A stretch of DNA of 64,000 nucleotides from Odobenus rosmarus divergens (GCF_000321225.1 NW_004450459.1:2659027-2723026); one strand, 5' to 3'. Shown: positions 25,034 through 37,769, counted from the stretch's first letter. The notes: generated by a model from the sequence alone, not told the origin. Made by a program: numbers and translations.

Positions 25034-25900
25034 GAATAAAAGGTAACAAGGTTGGTGAGGATGTGGAGAAGGGTCCTTGTACACTGTTGACAGGAACATA
25101 AATGGATACAGCTATTAAGGAAAACAGTATGGTGATTCCTTAAAAAATGAAAAATAGAACTGCCATATGATCCAGCAATCCCACTTTCCCCCAAAGGAAA
25201 TGAAATAAATACCTTAAAGTGATATCTGCACTCCCATGTTCACTGAAGCATGGTCAAGATATGGGAACATTGACGGATGAATGGAGAAAGAAATTGTGAT
25301 ATAGATACCTATGCACATGTCATATATACGTATACATTTACACATGTATTCATATACATACATATGTCACATATATACACATATGTCATATACACATTTA
25401 TAGAGAGATGACATATATTTGTCATATCTGTATCTATATCCAAATATATATGATGGAATATGATTCAGCCTCAAGAAAGGAAGAGATCCTGCCATTTGTA
25501 GTGAACCTGGAAGACATCGTACTAAGTGAAATAAGCCATTCACTAATATGTAGGATCCAACCCTAGAAGCAGAGAGCAAAATGGTGGTAAGGGAGGTGGG
25601 GGAAATGGGAAAACGCTGGTCAAAGAGTACAAAGTTGCAGTTATATCGGATGAATAAATCTAGAGATTTAATGTATAGCATGATGACTATAATTAATAAT
25701 GCTGTGTTAAACAATTAAAACTTGTTAAGAGAGTAGATTTCAGGTACTTTCATCACACACACACAAAAGATAACTACGTGAAGATATGTTAATTAGCTTA
25801 ACTGTAGTAATCATTTTGCTATGTTATATATATATTAAATCATCATGTTGTATACCTTAAATATATACTTTTATTAAAAATACATACATACAAACAAAAA
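25034..25900 (+). repeat. L1 3' end
   Basis: 'ggtgaggatgtggagaaggg', 'gccatatgatccagcaatcc', 'atggaatatgattcagcctc', 'ctaagtgaaataagccattc' and 'catcatgttgtataccttaa' run in L1 order. A long AT/CA-rich stretch (25,318-25,450) has expanded inside it. Non-coding. Confidence 0.85.
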
Positions 25901-25930
25901 ATATGTGCCATATACTCTTCCAATTTACCA

Positions 25931-26005
25931 ATATATAAGTACTTAATAAATATATATATATAAGTACTTAATAAATACTCATATATAAGTACTTAATAAA
26001 TACTA
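25931..26005. repeat. Three tandem units of 'atataagtacttaataaat'
   Basis: The unit recurs three times separated by short AT-rich spacers, a small AT minisatellite directly after the L1 tail region. Confidence 0.8.
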
Positions 26006-26079
26006 GATAAATGTGCCCACATAAAATAGGTGTTGATGGGTAATAAGATATTTAGCACATTTAGTATAGTCCTAATATT

Positions 26080-26260
26080 ATAATAAGTAATTTACATGTA
26101 TTATCTTCATTTAATCCTCATTTACTTCCTGTGAAGTAGGCTCCATCCTGCCCATTTTACAACGAAGAAATGGAAGAAATATCAAGTAATTTGACCAAGG
26201 TCACAAAGATAACTAGTGGCAGTCTGGGATTCAAATCCAAATTGCCTAAAAAAAAAAATT
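26080..26260 (+). repeat. MIR element
   Basis: 'tgcccattttacaacgaaga', 'tttgaccaaggtcacaaaga' and 'ctgggattcaaatccaaatt' are MIR core text. Confidence 0.8.
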
Positions 26261-26583
26261 ATATTCTTATCATCTACTGCACTGTTATATTAGGACTTGG
26301 CTAGGGCAAGTGATACTAACAAAAGTGTTTTTGCTTCTGGGTAAAGGGTGAATAAGAACTGACCACATAGAAAATATGTATCATTGTTACATACTATTTA
26401 TCTGAGTACATGGAACTGAGTATCAGGGATATGACTGACTAGTAATTTAATACTTACCATGGAGTAGGGGAGAAGGAGGTGAGTAGAAGAGAGTCTTTCT
26501 AGATACATCACTCACATGGGGGAGAGAAAATTTAATTTAGTAAAAAATACTTTCTGTAATCCTCTAGAACTAAAGCCTGATAT

Positions 26584-26774
26584 ATTTTTTTAAGATTTTA
26601 CTTATTTATTTGAGAGAGAGAGAGACAGCAGAAGCAGGGGGAGCAGCAGAGGGAGGGGGAGAAGCAGAATCCATGCTGACCAGGGAGCCTGACGTGGGGC
26701 TCGATCCCAGGACCCTGGGACCATGACCTGAGCCAAAGGCAGATGCCCAACTGACTGAGCCACCCAGGTGCCCC
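26584..26774 (-). mobile_element. CanSINE, reverse
   Basis: Perfect duplication 'taaagcctgatat' at 26,571-26,583 and 26,775-26,787. Ends 'gccacccaggtgcccc'. Confidence 0.96.
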
Positions 26775-26829
26775 TAAAGCCTGATATTTAAATAGCTTCT
26801 GATTTCATATGAGATTGCCAACCATTTCT

Positions 26830-27040
26830 TTTTTTTTTTTTTAAGATTTATTTATTTATTTGAGATAGAGAAAGAGAGCAAGCACATGGGATGAGGGGCA
26901 GAGGGAGAGAGAGAATCCCAAGCGGACTCCCTGATGAGTCTGGAGCCTGAGGCAGGGCTCAATTTCATGACCCCAAGATCATGACCTGAGCCGAAACCAA
27001 GTCAGACACTTAACTGACTGAGCCATCCCCCCAGGTGCCC
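26830..27040 (-). mobile_element. CanSINE, reverse, with flank later duplicated
   Basis: Target duplication 'gagattgccaac...atttct' begins at 26,811 on the left and 27,042 on the right. The head reads 'gagccatccccccaggtgcc' with an extra C run. The SINE head plus flank are tandemly duplicated (27,007-27,118). Confidence 0.94.
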
Positions 27041-27118
27041 TGAGATTGCCAACTATTTCTGTCACTTAACTGACTGAGCCATCCCCCCAGGTGCCCTGAG
27101 ATTGCCAACTATTTCTGT
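27007..27118. repeat. Perfect 56-bp tandem duplication
   Basis: 27,007-27,062 and 27,063-27,118 are identical. The unit runs from 'cacttaactgactgagccat' in the SINE head through 'gattgccaactatttctgt' in the flank. Confidence 0.95.
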
Positions 27119-27176
27119 TGGAGAAATGAAGTTACTTTTATTTCTACAACTTGAATTTTTGAGATGAATTAGTTTT

Positions 27177-27375
27177 TTTTTTTTTTAAAAATTTTATTTA
27201 TGTATTTGAGAGAGAGAGAGAACGAGAGACAGAGAGCACAAGAGGGAAGAGGGTCAGAGGGAGAAGCAGACTCCCCGCTGAGCAGGGAGCCCGATATGGG
27301 ACTCGATCCCGGGACTCCAGGATCATGACCCGAGCCGAAGGCAGTCGCCCAACCAACTGAGCCACCTAGGTGCCC
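27177..27375 (-). mobile_element. CanSINE, reverse
   Basis: Perfect 16-base duplication 'gagatgaattagtttt' at 27,161-27,176 and 27,376-27,391. Confidence 0.97.
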
Positions 27376-27391
27376 GAGATGAATTAGTTTT

Positions 27392-28234
27392 AACGTAAGG
27401 GATATTCCATAGTCCATAATTATTGCATTATTAAAAATAACAATCTTAAATGTTCTGTTTTTGATTACAAATCTCTAGGGAAACATCACCTACTCTTCCT
27501 ACCTCAAGCTTGTATTATATTAAATATTTTATCTTTTCACAGGGGTCAACTTGGAATCATTCCTTCAACTTCTCTTGCTTTGTCCTTTCCTGATAGATGA
27601 TTCACACCAAGAGAGATTGAATCAAAACAAGTCATAGGGCAGGAGGAGAGATGAAGAGTGTTCAGTGAGCAAGGACTGACCTCCATTGTAATTTCTCACA
27701 AGCTGATGACTCACCTCTGTTGCAAATACCGGCCTTACTCAGTGCTTATGCCCTGCTATCTCTATAGCTTTGCCAAACAAAGATGGCCACAATGGACTGG
27801 AAATATCTTTATTTGCTGGGAAGCAATACTTTTGATAGTTTACAAGGTGGCCATATCAATAGTTAATAGAGTCATCAATATCCAGGAGCAAAATTGATTT
27901 TAGTGAATAAAGAACTGGAAAAAGTACTTAGCAGATTTTTCCTTTGGCCTTTTAAAAAACTGCATTTAAAAATATATCCTTTCATGGTACCATTTTTTAA
28001 AATGGTTAATATGTTTGGCTGACAAAGTAAAAATATAGATCTATAAAGAATTATTAATGATGAAGAATTGAAGATACAGTAGGAAAAAGTGAGTTGCTGC
28101 AGAATGAGATACAGCTGAGCAAGGCAGAAATAAGAGAAAAATGGTCTAACACCATGGAGGAAGGTTGTTTCAGTTCCAAGCTCAAAGTAAAAATTCTTTG
28201 TCCCAGGAAACTGACCAGAAACACAACTTTTATG
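27392..28234. other. Intergenic, nothing recognised
   Basis: No supported feature; short frames only. Confidence 0.4.
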
Positions 28235-28640
28235 TTCATCTCAGCATTATTTGTAATGGTGAAGACTTAAAAACAATATAAATGATCAGTCATTATGGTT
28301 CACTCATGTGAGAAAATACTATGTAGCCATAAAAATAGGTTGTGGAGGAATATTTAATGACATGAGAAAAATTCATTCAATATTATAAAGAAATAAAAAA
28401 CAGATTACAAAATGGTAGATACAATATGATGAAAATTAGATGAAACACAGAGATAGATACTCACATGCATGTACATAATATAAAGATGGGGAAAGAAAAA
28501 ACACCAAATGTTATTGGTAATTAGCTTTGGGTTATGAGCTTATGGATGAGCTTTAATATTCTTCTCTGTACTTTTGTATATTTCTCAAAGTCCCTATAAT
28601 TAACATGTAATATCTTTATAATTACAAAATAAAAATACTT
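28235..28640 (+). repeat. Old L1/HAL1-type 3' fragment
   Basis: 'cagcattatttgtaatggtg', 'actatgtagccataaaaata' and 'gtatatttctcaaagtccct' resemble old LINE 3' ends. A SINE follows directly. Confidence 0.6.
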
Positions 28641-28649
28641 TGCATTTTT

Positions 28650-28837
28650 TTATTTTATTTTTTAATATTTACTTATTTATTTGAGAGGGGGGAGGGCCAG
28701 AGGGAGAGAATCTTTCAAGCAGACTCCCCACTGAGCGAGGAGCCCCATGCAGGGCTTGATCCCACCACCCATGAGATCATGACTTGAGCAGAAACCAAGA
28801 GTCAGATGCTTAACCAACTGAGTCACCCAGGTGCCCC
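28650..28837 (-). mobile_element. CanSINE, reverse
   Basis: Duplications 'aatactttgcattttt' (28,634-28,649) and 'aatactctgcattttt' (28,838-28,853), one mismatch. Confidence 0.96.
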
Positions 28838-28859
28838 AATACTCTGCATTTTTAAAGGA

Positions 28860-30160
28860 GAAGAAGAAAACAAAGAGAACTTCTATTTTTGACAATAAGG
28901 CTAAGTAGATACCCTCAACAGCCCTTTGGGTAAAAAGAAATTCTGGGCTAAAAAATAAACAAGTATATAAAACTCCTCCTTTTAAAACATACTGCCAAGA
29001 TGGTAGAAATAGCCTAAAACAAGATCAAAGATGAAATCCAAGGAGGTAAGCAATAATTCAACTGTCTTTCCACTCTGAGGGATATGCCAAACTAGTGAAT
29101 TGAGCTTCCATTTTCTGAGCCATGTAGAATGTGAGCAGTGGAGTGTGGAGCTCCTACCACCAGCCCAGAGTGCTGACTATACATATCTCTTCCCAACTTC
29201 ATGTTCAATGTTTCAAACTGATTTTGAAATCAGCCATGTGAGTATTTATAACACAAAAACTGCCAAGTGGTACAGATCAGGAAATTTTTTTTTCCTCAGA
29301 GACCCAGTCCTTACGCATTTACCAAGTTTAGGAAGCAAATCCAAGGGTCTATGAAAGATTGAGAGTCTAACTGTAGACTGCATAAATTTGCGGCCCCAAA
29401 GAGCTCCATAGTTAGTAGGACAGAGAAGTAGAAATAAGCTTTTTCCACAGAAGGAATCATCAAGGAAACAAACTTGATGCTAGGTGGGGGGCAAAATATC
29501 TTCCCTGAAAAGTTCAATGTCACCAAAGTTTTAGGACCTGAAACTCATACTACTTACATGGCTCAAAAAACTTTAAGCCAAAATTCAAAAGTGGTCCCAG
29601 TTGATAGAATCCCCAGGCTTCTGGCTGATTCAAATGCAAATCCTTTCTGTGGCAACACACTTATAACTCAGCCTCAAAAATCAGGACAAGTGAAAAATAT
29701 TAGCTCATATTAAAAAAATGAAAAGAGCATCCAAGAAAATAAGACAGTAGTAACAAGACAGTAAAATCAGACCTCCAGAAGTTTTAAATATTTAAGCTGG
29801 GCACAAATTAGAAACAAGTTTAATATAAATAAATAAAAGAATTGTACATACGAGAACAGTTATTAAAATAGAAGAAAAAATGGACTTGAAGGAAAAACGT
29901 AACACTTCTAGAAATAAAAAACCAAGTAATGGAAATTAAAAACTCTGTGGAAAATTTAAACAGAATATTAGACACAGCTGAAGACAGCATTCGTTTGGAA
30001 AATCAGAAGGCAGATCTGAAGGAAGTATCCAGGATGCAGCAAAACGTGTCACAGAAGTGGCAAATGCGTAGGAGAGGTTAAGAGATGTGACAGAATGATT
30101 AGACACCTGTGGAGTAAATCCATAAACAGAAGCATGGGGATGATAAGTATTAAATTTAGG
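28860..30160 (+). repeat. Old L1/HAL1-like sequence
   Basis: The clearest part is about 29,880-30,110: 'cacttctagaaataaaaaac', 'attagacacagctgaagaca' and 'aatcagaaggcagatctgaa', similar to ORF1 of old L1/HAL1 elements. The earlier part ('aaaactcctccttttaaaac') is weaker. No intact frame. Confidence 0.5.
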
Positions 30161-30254
30161 ACAATAGTTACCTGTGGGATGCAGTGAAGCACTGGGTCAT
30201 GTGCCTGTAGGACTTTAAAAACACTGGTAATATATTCTCTGATTTAAGATCGGC

Positions 30255-30357
30255 AATGGGGACAGTGATGTAGGTGCTGGGGCGGTAGCAGTCAGGACTG
30301 GTGGACTGAGGAGGGGGGTGGCCTGGCCTGGCAGGAGGTGGGCAGCAGCGGCGGAGG
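30255..30357. other. Isolated GC- and G-rich patch
   Basis: About 100 bases of G-rich DNA with ggc/gga units ('gcagcagcggcggaggc') inside AT-rich sequence, followed by an A/C-rich tract. No gene assigned. Confidence 0.6.
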
Positions 30358-30419
30358 CAAACAAGCAAACAAACCCAAAACAACAACAACAAAAATGGGT
30401 AGTGGGTACGCAAGTGTTC

Positions 30420-31098
30420 CTTTTAATTTTTTTTTCTTAAAATACATACTAAACACTTTTTTACATTGCCAATATTTAATTAATATTTATAAAGTAGTCT
30501 GAAAGGAAATACTCCATAGAGTTAACTGTAGTTGCATTTGAGTCATGAAACTATGGGCATTTTTTGTTTTCCCATCTTTTCTGATACTTCCGAATTTTCT
30601 TTCATGAAACTGTATTAAATTTACAATAAAAATATAAGGATAAACACACTTAAAAAAAAGCATATGGTTTCCCAACATAATAAATGTCTTTGCATAAAAT
30701 AGCAAACTCAGGTGATCCAATTATCTAGGACCTTGTCTTTTATTTACAGATAAATAAAATTTTTTTAAATGCTGCATACGGAAGTGGGAAGGCTTCTTCG
30801 GGTTATTTTTTCTCTGGTGAGTAGAAACATAAGATTAAATTCCCAGCGAATCAAAGAAGCTTTTAAATTACCCTTTGGCACTTGTGCAGATTCTTAAAAT
30901 GAATTACTTCAGTTTCTTAATTATATTTAGTGACAAATTAATTAGAGATCTGGGACTGATGAAATTATAATAAGACTACTGAGATTTACACTCATTCCAA
31001 ATAGAGTCAGTGGCAAAGATAACTGATTTAATTTGGGACATAATGTGTTTATAGAAAGAAAGGGTTAGAAGAAGGCCCATTGGTAACAGAAGCACTAA
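30420..31098. other. Intergenic, nothing recognised
   Basis: AT-rich; no gene or repeat I can support. Confidence 0.4.
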
Positions 31099-31114
31099 CA
31101 CCAGTAGGTTTTTT

Positions 31115-31313
31115 TTTTTTTAAAGATTTATTTATTATTTATTTTGAGACAGTGAGAATGAGAGAGAGAGAGTACATGAGAGGGGGGAGGGTCAGAGGGA
31201 GAAGCAGACTCCCTGCTGAGCAGGGAGCCCGATGTGGGACTTGATCCCGGGACTCCAGGATCATGACCTGAGCCGAAGGCAGTCGCTTAACCAACTGAGC
31301 CACCCAGGCGCCC
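31115..31313 (-). mobile_element. CanSINE, reverse
   Basis: Duplications 'caccagtaggttttt' (from 31,099) and 'caccggtaggttttt' (from 31,314), one mismatch. The T tract of the tail merges with the left duplication. Confidence 0.96.
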
Positions 31314-31614
31314 CACCGGTAGGTTTTTAGACAAAGAATTTGCTTAGGCTTCAAAGCATTTTAGATGACTAGTTGAATAATCAAATCCTAAAGAGAAAAG
31401 AGAAAAGACTTTTTGAAGTGCTGAATTCAACTTACTATAAAATTACAGTTTGCAAAATCATATAAGGGAAACAATGAGATAAAAATTTTAAAAAATGTCA
31501 TTAGAAGTTGCTTCGGTTTTTCTAACATAAAAAAGTAAGCTATAATATGCCTAAGGGTGAATACTGTTTCCTATTTGAAAAGTATAGCTTAGCTTGCAAG
31601 TTTTATTTTAAGTG

Positions 31615-34600
31615 ACCTAAATTGTCTTAAATATTCTTTTGGTTTCCAGCCATATTTATTTATATAATCATATACAGAGAAATGTACATATACATACAGT
31701 TCGATCCAATTTAACAAATGCCTTTAACTGTGTAACCCCAACACCTATAAAGATATTGACCATTGCCATCCCCCCAGAACTTCCCTTGTACCCCTATTCT
31801 GTCAACCCATAACCCCATGCAACCACTGTCCCGATTTCTAATATCAGTGAATGTATTTGATTTTTCAAGAATCATGTAATATTCACTCTTTTGTGTCTGG
31901 CTTCTTTCATGCAGCATGTTTTATAAATTGTCTCATGCTTTTTATTCTATTGTATGCCATGATTTGTTTATTCATTTTCCTGTTGATGGCCACCTGGGCA
32001 TCTGATTCCAGTTTTTAGCAATTACAAATAAAACTGCTATGAATGTTTTTGTATAAGGCATTAGTGAACACTATGTTTTAATTTGTTTTAAATACTCAGG
32101 TGTGGAATTGCTGAATTATAAACAAATATGTTTTTTAAGAAAACTGCCAAAGTGTTCTCCAAAGTGGCTGTACCATTTTACATTTCCACCATGAATGTAT
32201 GAGAGATCTGGTTGATTCCCTCTTTGCCAACGCTGGTATTGTCAGTCACTTCCATTTTAGCCATTTTAGTGGGTGTGCGGTGGGCTATCATTATCTCTCC
32301 TTGAATATTCTTGTCTGGTCTTAATATCAGAGAAATCTGGCCTCATAACACAAGTTGGGAAGTATTTCCTCTTCCTGTATTTTCTGAAACTGTGGGAAGT
32401 TTTATATTTGGTTTTATATGAAGGTTTTTAGTTCTTTAACAGGTACAAATCTATAAGTTTTCTATACATTACCTGTTAGTTTTTGTAATTTATAATTTCT
32501 ACCTTGAATTTGCCTATTTCATCTAAGTTGTTGAACTTAATGGTATAAAATTGTTTATGACACCCTTTTTGCCCATTAAGTGCTGCAGAATTTGTAATGA
32601 TGTCCCCTCTGTCATTCCTAATATTAGCTATTTGTGTTTTATCTCTTTCCTTGATCAGTCCTGTTTGGTACTTATCAATTTTATTACTCTTTTTAAAAAA
32701 ACAATTTTTGTGACATTGTTCATTTTTCTGTTTTTGCCTATTTTCTATTTCACTGATTTCAACTTCTATCTTACTAGATCATTTCTTTTACTTATGTTGA
32801 GTTTAACTTGCTCTAATTTTTCTAATGTCTTAAGTTGGAAACATAGGTCATTTCATCTATCCTTCTTTCTGATATATTGACTCCTATAAAAATATAAAAA
32901 ATAAAAAATAAGCTCATAATATAGCCTTCAATTATGACTATATATATTCTAATTTAAGCATTTATATTTGAAATTTAATCTACCTCTAAACACAGCTTAA
33001 TTGTATGCCACAAATTTTGAAATGCTGCTTTTTGTTACTCCATTCTAAATATTTTTAATTTTTCTTGTGATTTCCTTTTTGGTTCATGAGTTATTTAGAA
33101 TGTGTTGTTTATTTTCCAAATACTTGAAGATTTTTTAGATTAATAACATTAATGACATCTTAATGTTATTAATTTCTAACTTAGTACTCTTGTGGTCGGA
33201 AAACATACTTCAAAGATTTCAACCTTTGGAATTTCTTGAGACTTGTTTTACGGTCCAATATACGGTCTATCTTGATAAATTTTCTTTATTTTTTTTATCT
33301 TGATAAATTTTCTATGTGCAATTGGAAAGAATTTGTATTCTCTTATTTTGGGCTATAGCGTTCTACAAATGACAATTAGATCAAATTAGTTGATAAGAGT
33401 TTTTCCAATCTTCTGTATCATTATTAATTTTTTGTCTACTTTCTTACTTACTGAGGTGCTAAAATCTCCCACTAGATTTGTCTACTTCAGACTAATTACT
33501 TCAAGCATTTTACATATTGTCTTCTGTTTTATTATTAGGAAATGTCTTTTATCTAAGAATACTCTTTGAAGGGTCTGATTATTTATGTTTAATTCTCTAT
33601 TGTTTGTACTTTCTTTTCTATTTGTCCCATTTCTTCTTTTATCTGTTCCTCCATTCGTATCACCCTTTTGGTAAATCAAATATTTATTTTTTAATATTAT
33701 ATTTTAGCTTCTCTATTGACTTTTTAATTGTGTCTTTGTGGGTTTTTTTTAGTGGTTGCTCTGGAGATTACAATATACACCTTTAATTTTCACAGTATAT
33801 CTCCCCAAAATATCTATTATTTCATCAATAGTGTAAGCACCTTACAGCGGTGGACTTGCTTCCCTTCCCTCTCTTTGTGCTACTCTTCTTATATGTCTAA
33901 TTTTATGTATGCTATAAATCCCACACTATATTTTTTAATTTAAGGAATCAGTAATTTCTGAAATAAAATTTGAATATATATGTATGATAATTTTTTATCT
34001 GGTAACTTTTCTATCTGGCATATTTTCCCTTCAGTCTCAAGAAAACCTCTTAGCATGTCGTTTTTTTTAAAGATTTTATTTATTTGAGGGAGAGTGACAG
34101 AGATAGGGATAGAGATAGTGACAGAGAGCGAGAAGCAGACTCGCTGCTGAGCAGGGAGCCCGATGCGGGGCTTGATCCCAGGACTCTGGGATCATGACCT
34201 GAGTCGAAGGTAGACACTTAACTGACTGAGCCACCCAGGCGCCCCTCTTAACATGTCTTTTATTGCAGATCTGATGAAGATGAGGATTTTGCCAGCTTTT
34301 CTTCATGTACAGATGTGTTTACCTTCATTTTTGAAGATAGTTTTTGCTAGATATAGAATATTAGATGACAGTTTTTTCCTTCAGCACCTAAAATTGCTCT
34401 GTACTCTTCTAGCCTCCATTTTTTTCTAATGAGGAGTTAGTCAAGATTCTTATTGCTGCTCACCTGTATGCCATGTGTTTTATTCTCCAGATGCTTTCAA
34501 GACTTTACCTTTGAGTCTTTCAGCAGTTTGATTATGATGTGCCTTCCTGTAGTTTACTTTGTATTTATCCTGCTTAGGGTTTGCTGAATTTCTCAGGTAT

Positions 34601-35000
34601 GTAGATTAATAATTTTCATCAATTTAGGATTTTTTGGTCCCATTTTCTCTCTGCCCCTTTTCTACAACTCCAGTTACATGTATTATTGACCATTTTATAT
34701 TGTCCCACTTATCTCAGATATGTGTTCCCCTTTGTTTTTCTTTCTCTTTGTGTTTCACTTTAGAAAATTTCTATTGACTTATCCTTAAATTCATTAGTTC
34801 ATTCCTATGTATGGCACGTCCTCTGGGCTTGTAACCCCATTGATGAATTTTTCATCTTGGTCACCATAATTCCATTTCTAGGATTTCCCTTTGGCTCTTT
34901 GTTATAGTTTGCATATATTTTCTGATATTTCCCATCTTTTCACATATATTGTTCACTTTTTTCATGAGTTCTTTTAATACTTCCTATTGTAGCCACATAG
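31615..35000 (-). repeat. Long, old L1 (L1M-type) in reverse, broken
   Basis: Read in the reverse sense: 3'-UTR text first ('aagtgttctccaaagtggct', 'ccattttagtgggtgtgcgg'), then degenerate ORF2 text ('cctctgtcattcctaatatt', 'ctatttcactgatttcaact', 'cttgtggtcggaaaacatac', 'gaggtgctaaaatctcccac'), then older 5' sequence to about 35,000. It may be several L1 fragments rather than one insertion. No reverse-transcriptase frame is intact. A CanSINE interrupts it at 34,060. Confidence 0.7.
34060..34243 (-). mobile_element. CanSINE, reverse, inside the old L1
   Basis: Duplications 'cctcttagcatgtc' (34,046-34,059) and 'cctcttaacatgtc' (34,244-34,257). Confidence 0.96.
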
Positions 35001-35804
35001 TTGTGTTAATCATTCACCAGAGTCTTTCTCACCTGTGTCTCTGATTGGCCATACATACCAGAAGGGCAGTAGCCAAGAGATAGGGGTTTGGCCTACAATA
35101 GTACAGCCAACAGAACTAATTGATTATATAGCATTCTCCTAAAACTCAAATTATAAACCACAAGTCTCTTAGAATTAAGAACATTGCAAAAATTACTGGC
35201 AGTCCTACTACATTGCAAAGATGCGTGCCAATTTTTCCTGAGCTTTCGTATTTATGTTGCATTTGAGGCATAAGCTGAAATCATTGGATTGGTAGGGATC
35301 AAAATATCACCTTTAGATATGTTCAAGAAGGAGAGAAGTCTTTCTTCCAAAGGCTTAAAGGAAAGTAGATTCCACAACCCTCCACGGTAAATTTGTTTGA
35401 CATTTCTCTGACAGGAATATATTTCTTAAAAAGAAAAAATTGTGAAGTGCTGAAGAACGGTTTTGACTATTATTTTCTAAAGAGATAGTTAATAGTAATC
35501 AGCATGGTTTTGTGGGGGAAAATCATAAAATATCTGAAGATCATTCCTGAAGATTTCAAAGAGGCTGGTTTAGTAAAACAAAACAAACTCAACAGTGATA
35601 AAAACAATGCAATAGACATTTAAAATCTTTTAATAATTATGAAGCTAAATCTTTGGGGTTTATGTTGTAAAACTGCCTAGGAGAAAAGGCCAGAAGAACA
35701 AGAAGAAATCTCCATCATTATCAAGAACCTTTGTTAAATGTCTATTGGTGATGTGGTAGGTATTATATTAATTTCTGTGCAAAAAGTTTAGGGATCATTA
35801 TTGT
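35001..35804. other. Intergenic, nothing recognised
   Basis: No supported feature. Confidence 0.4.
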
Positions 35805-36235
35805 GTATATCAGTTAGCTTTTGTTGTGTAGCCAACTACTCTAAAACTAATGATTTAAAGAGGAAACATTGATTAATTCCTAAAGCTCTGAGGGTTGCCT
35901 TCTGGTCTGTGCCAGCCAGGTCAAGGCTCACTCATGTTTGGTGCTTGGCAGGTTGGTTGGTCCAGGGCAGGGCGGGGGGGGGCTCTCTTTTATGTGTGAC
36001 AGTTGGCTCAATGTCAGCTAACAGGATGGCTACAGCCGCTCATCATGAGCAAGCTTAGCCTAGGCTCATGCACTTGGTAGAGGAAAGATTTCTAGCATCA
36101 GGAGAGGACAAGCCCCAATACCTAAGACTATTCGCGTTTCCCTCTGCATCATATCTGCTAATAATTGACTGGCCAAAGCAAGTCATATACCCACATTCAA
36201 ACCTCTTGCAGAGGTGTAAAAATAGATTCTTAGTG
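35805..36235 (+). repeat. Ancient interspersed repeat, second copy
   Basis: 'gttagcttttgttgtgtagc', 'gactggccaaagcaagtcat' and 'acccacattcaaacctcttg' run in the same order as the copy at 6,705-7,200. Includes a G9 run near 35,969. Confidence 0.5.
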
Positions 36236-36559
36236 TAAAAAGGCTAAAACTATAACTAGGATTCAGATTAAAAACTCAGATTCAGTGTTGGGCATCTCAT
36301 TTGGTCTCAACAGTGCAGTAATAGAGCATACCTCTTAATGGTGACACGCAGAAAGGGATTAGAGAAATGGCCATGATGCAATCTCCCACATCACATACTT
36401 TTGTTTATAGTTAACATGAGGCAATAATTGCAACTGTATTTGAGTTGGAAAGAAGGTCAAAAGCACAGTTTACTAGAGGAGATTTTACACATCTATATCT
36501 TTTTTCTTTTAACTTGCTTTTGCTACTGCAAAGAAAGTGCACAAATCCTGAACATTTAC

Positions 36560-37560
36560 AAGTCAATGCACTGGCACAAAATAAAGACAATGTGTAACTA
36601 ACACCTATGTTTGGAATTAGAACAATGCCAGCATCCCCATAGTCCCATTTAGCCTTTCTTTCAACATATCCTACCCTCTTCCCCAAAAGTAACTACTATT
36701 CTGACTAGTAACGTTTTGCCTGTTTTCCTACTTCATATAGTTGAAAAGATACAGTATGTGCTCCCTTCAGTATGACTTATTTGGTTCAACATATATGCTC
36801 TCTTGATTTATCTATGTTGTTGGACATAGCTATGGTTTTATTTTCATTTCCGTACAGTATTCCACTGCATGAATAAACTACTAATTTATTTATCCAGTCT
36901 ACTGTTGTTGGACGTTTGAGCTGTTTCCAATTTTTTGCTATTAAGAATAATGCTATTCCAAACATTCTTGTACACATCTTTTGGTGCACATGTGTACACA
37001 TTTCTGTTGGGAAGAAAAAAGATTGAAAATGTTCACAGTATTTTTTAATGTTTGTATATCTAGGTACCCAAGATGCAGTGTTTCTTCTTTTTTTTTCAGT
37101 TTTATTGAGGTATAATTGACAATTGACAAATAAAATTGTGAGAGATTTAAAGTATACAAAATGATGATCTGATGTATATATACATTGTGAGTTCCTCCTA
37201 TTGAGTCAATTAACCTATCTATCATCCCACTTCTCACTTTTTTGTGTGAGAACATTTAAGTTCTACCCTTTAAGCAAATTTCAATTATACAGTGCAGTGT
37301 TATCAACTATAATCACCATGTTATACATTAGACCTTCAGGCCTTATTCATCTTATAACTGAAAGTTTGTACCCTTTTACCAACCTCTCTCCACTTAACAT
37401 GTAGTGTTCTACTATACTGTTGAACACCTAGGAGTGGAATTGCTGGTGAATAGGGAACATGTATGTTCAAATTTAGCTGATACTGTCAAACAATTTTCTA
37501 AAATGATTCTACTCATTTATACTCCCTCTACTTTTATGTATTTTACCTTTAATATACTCT
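36560..37560 (-). repeat. Old L1 3' end in reverse, split by a younger L1
   Basis: 'tttccgtacagtattccact', 'gagctgtttccaattttttg' and 'cctaggagtggaattgctgg' are reverse L1M 3'-end text. The last phrase resumes after 37,405, showing that the L1 at 37,075-37,405 inserted into it. Confidence 0.75.
37075..37405 (-). repeat. L1 3' end in reverse, nested in an older L1
   Basis: 'cagttttattgaggtataat', 'gtgagttcctcctattgagt' and 'caactataatcaccatgtta' are the reverse form of a common L1MA/MB-type 3' end, beginning with a T tract (37,081-37,096). Confidence 0.8.
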
Positions 37561-37769
37561 TATGCATAAATTTTACCTTCATTTTGATGTCCCAGGTTTT
37601 AAGCTAATAGGTTCTTGACTTTTACTTTCTTGTCCTCTATGGCAAAATAGTTATACTTGGACTCTAACTGGGTTAATAGTAGTTGATATGCATTTAAAAT
37701 TTCACAAAACCCCAAGAATCCCGAAGTGTATAAAATTATTCTGCTTAGCAATAAACCAAAATATTCTCT

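Noticed and set aside
25931..26005. CRISPR-like spaced repeats
   Set aside because: Short AT-rich minisatellite with no unique spacers of constant length, in a mammalian genome.
31615..35000. Possible active L1
   Set aside because: Many stops and frame breaks, a SINE insertion, and old-family wording; no intact ORF1 or ORF2.
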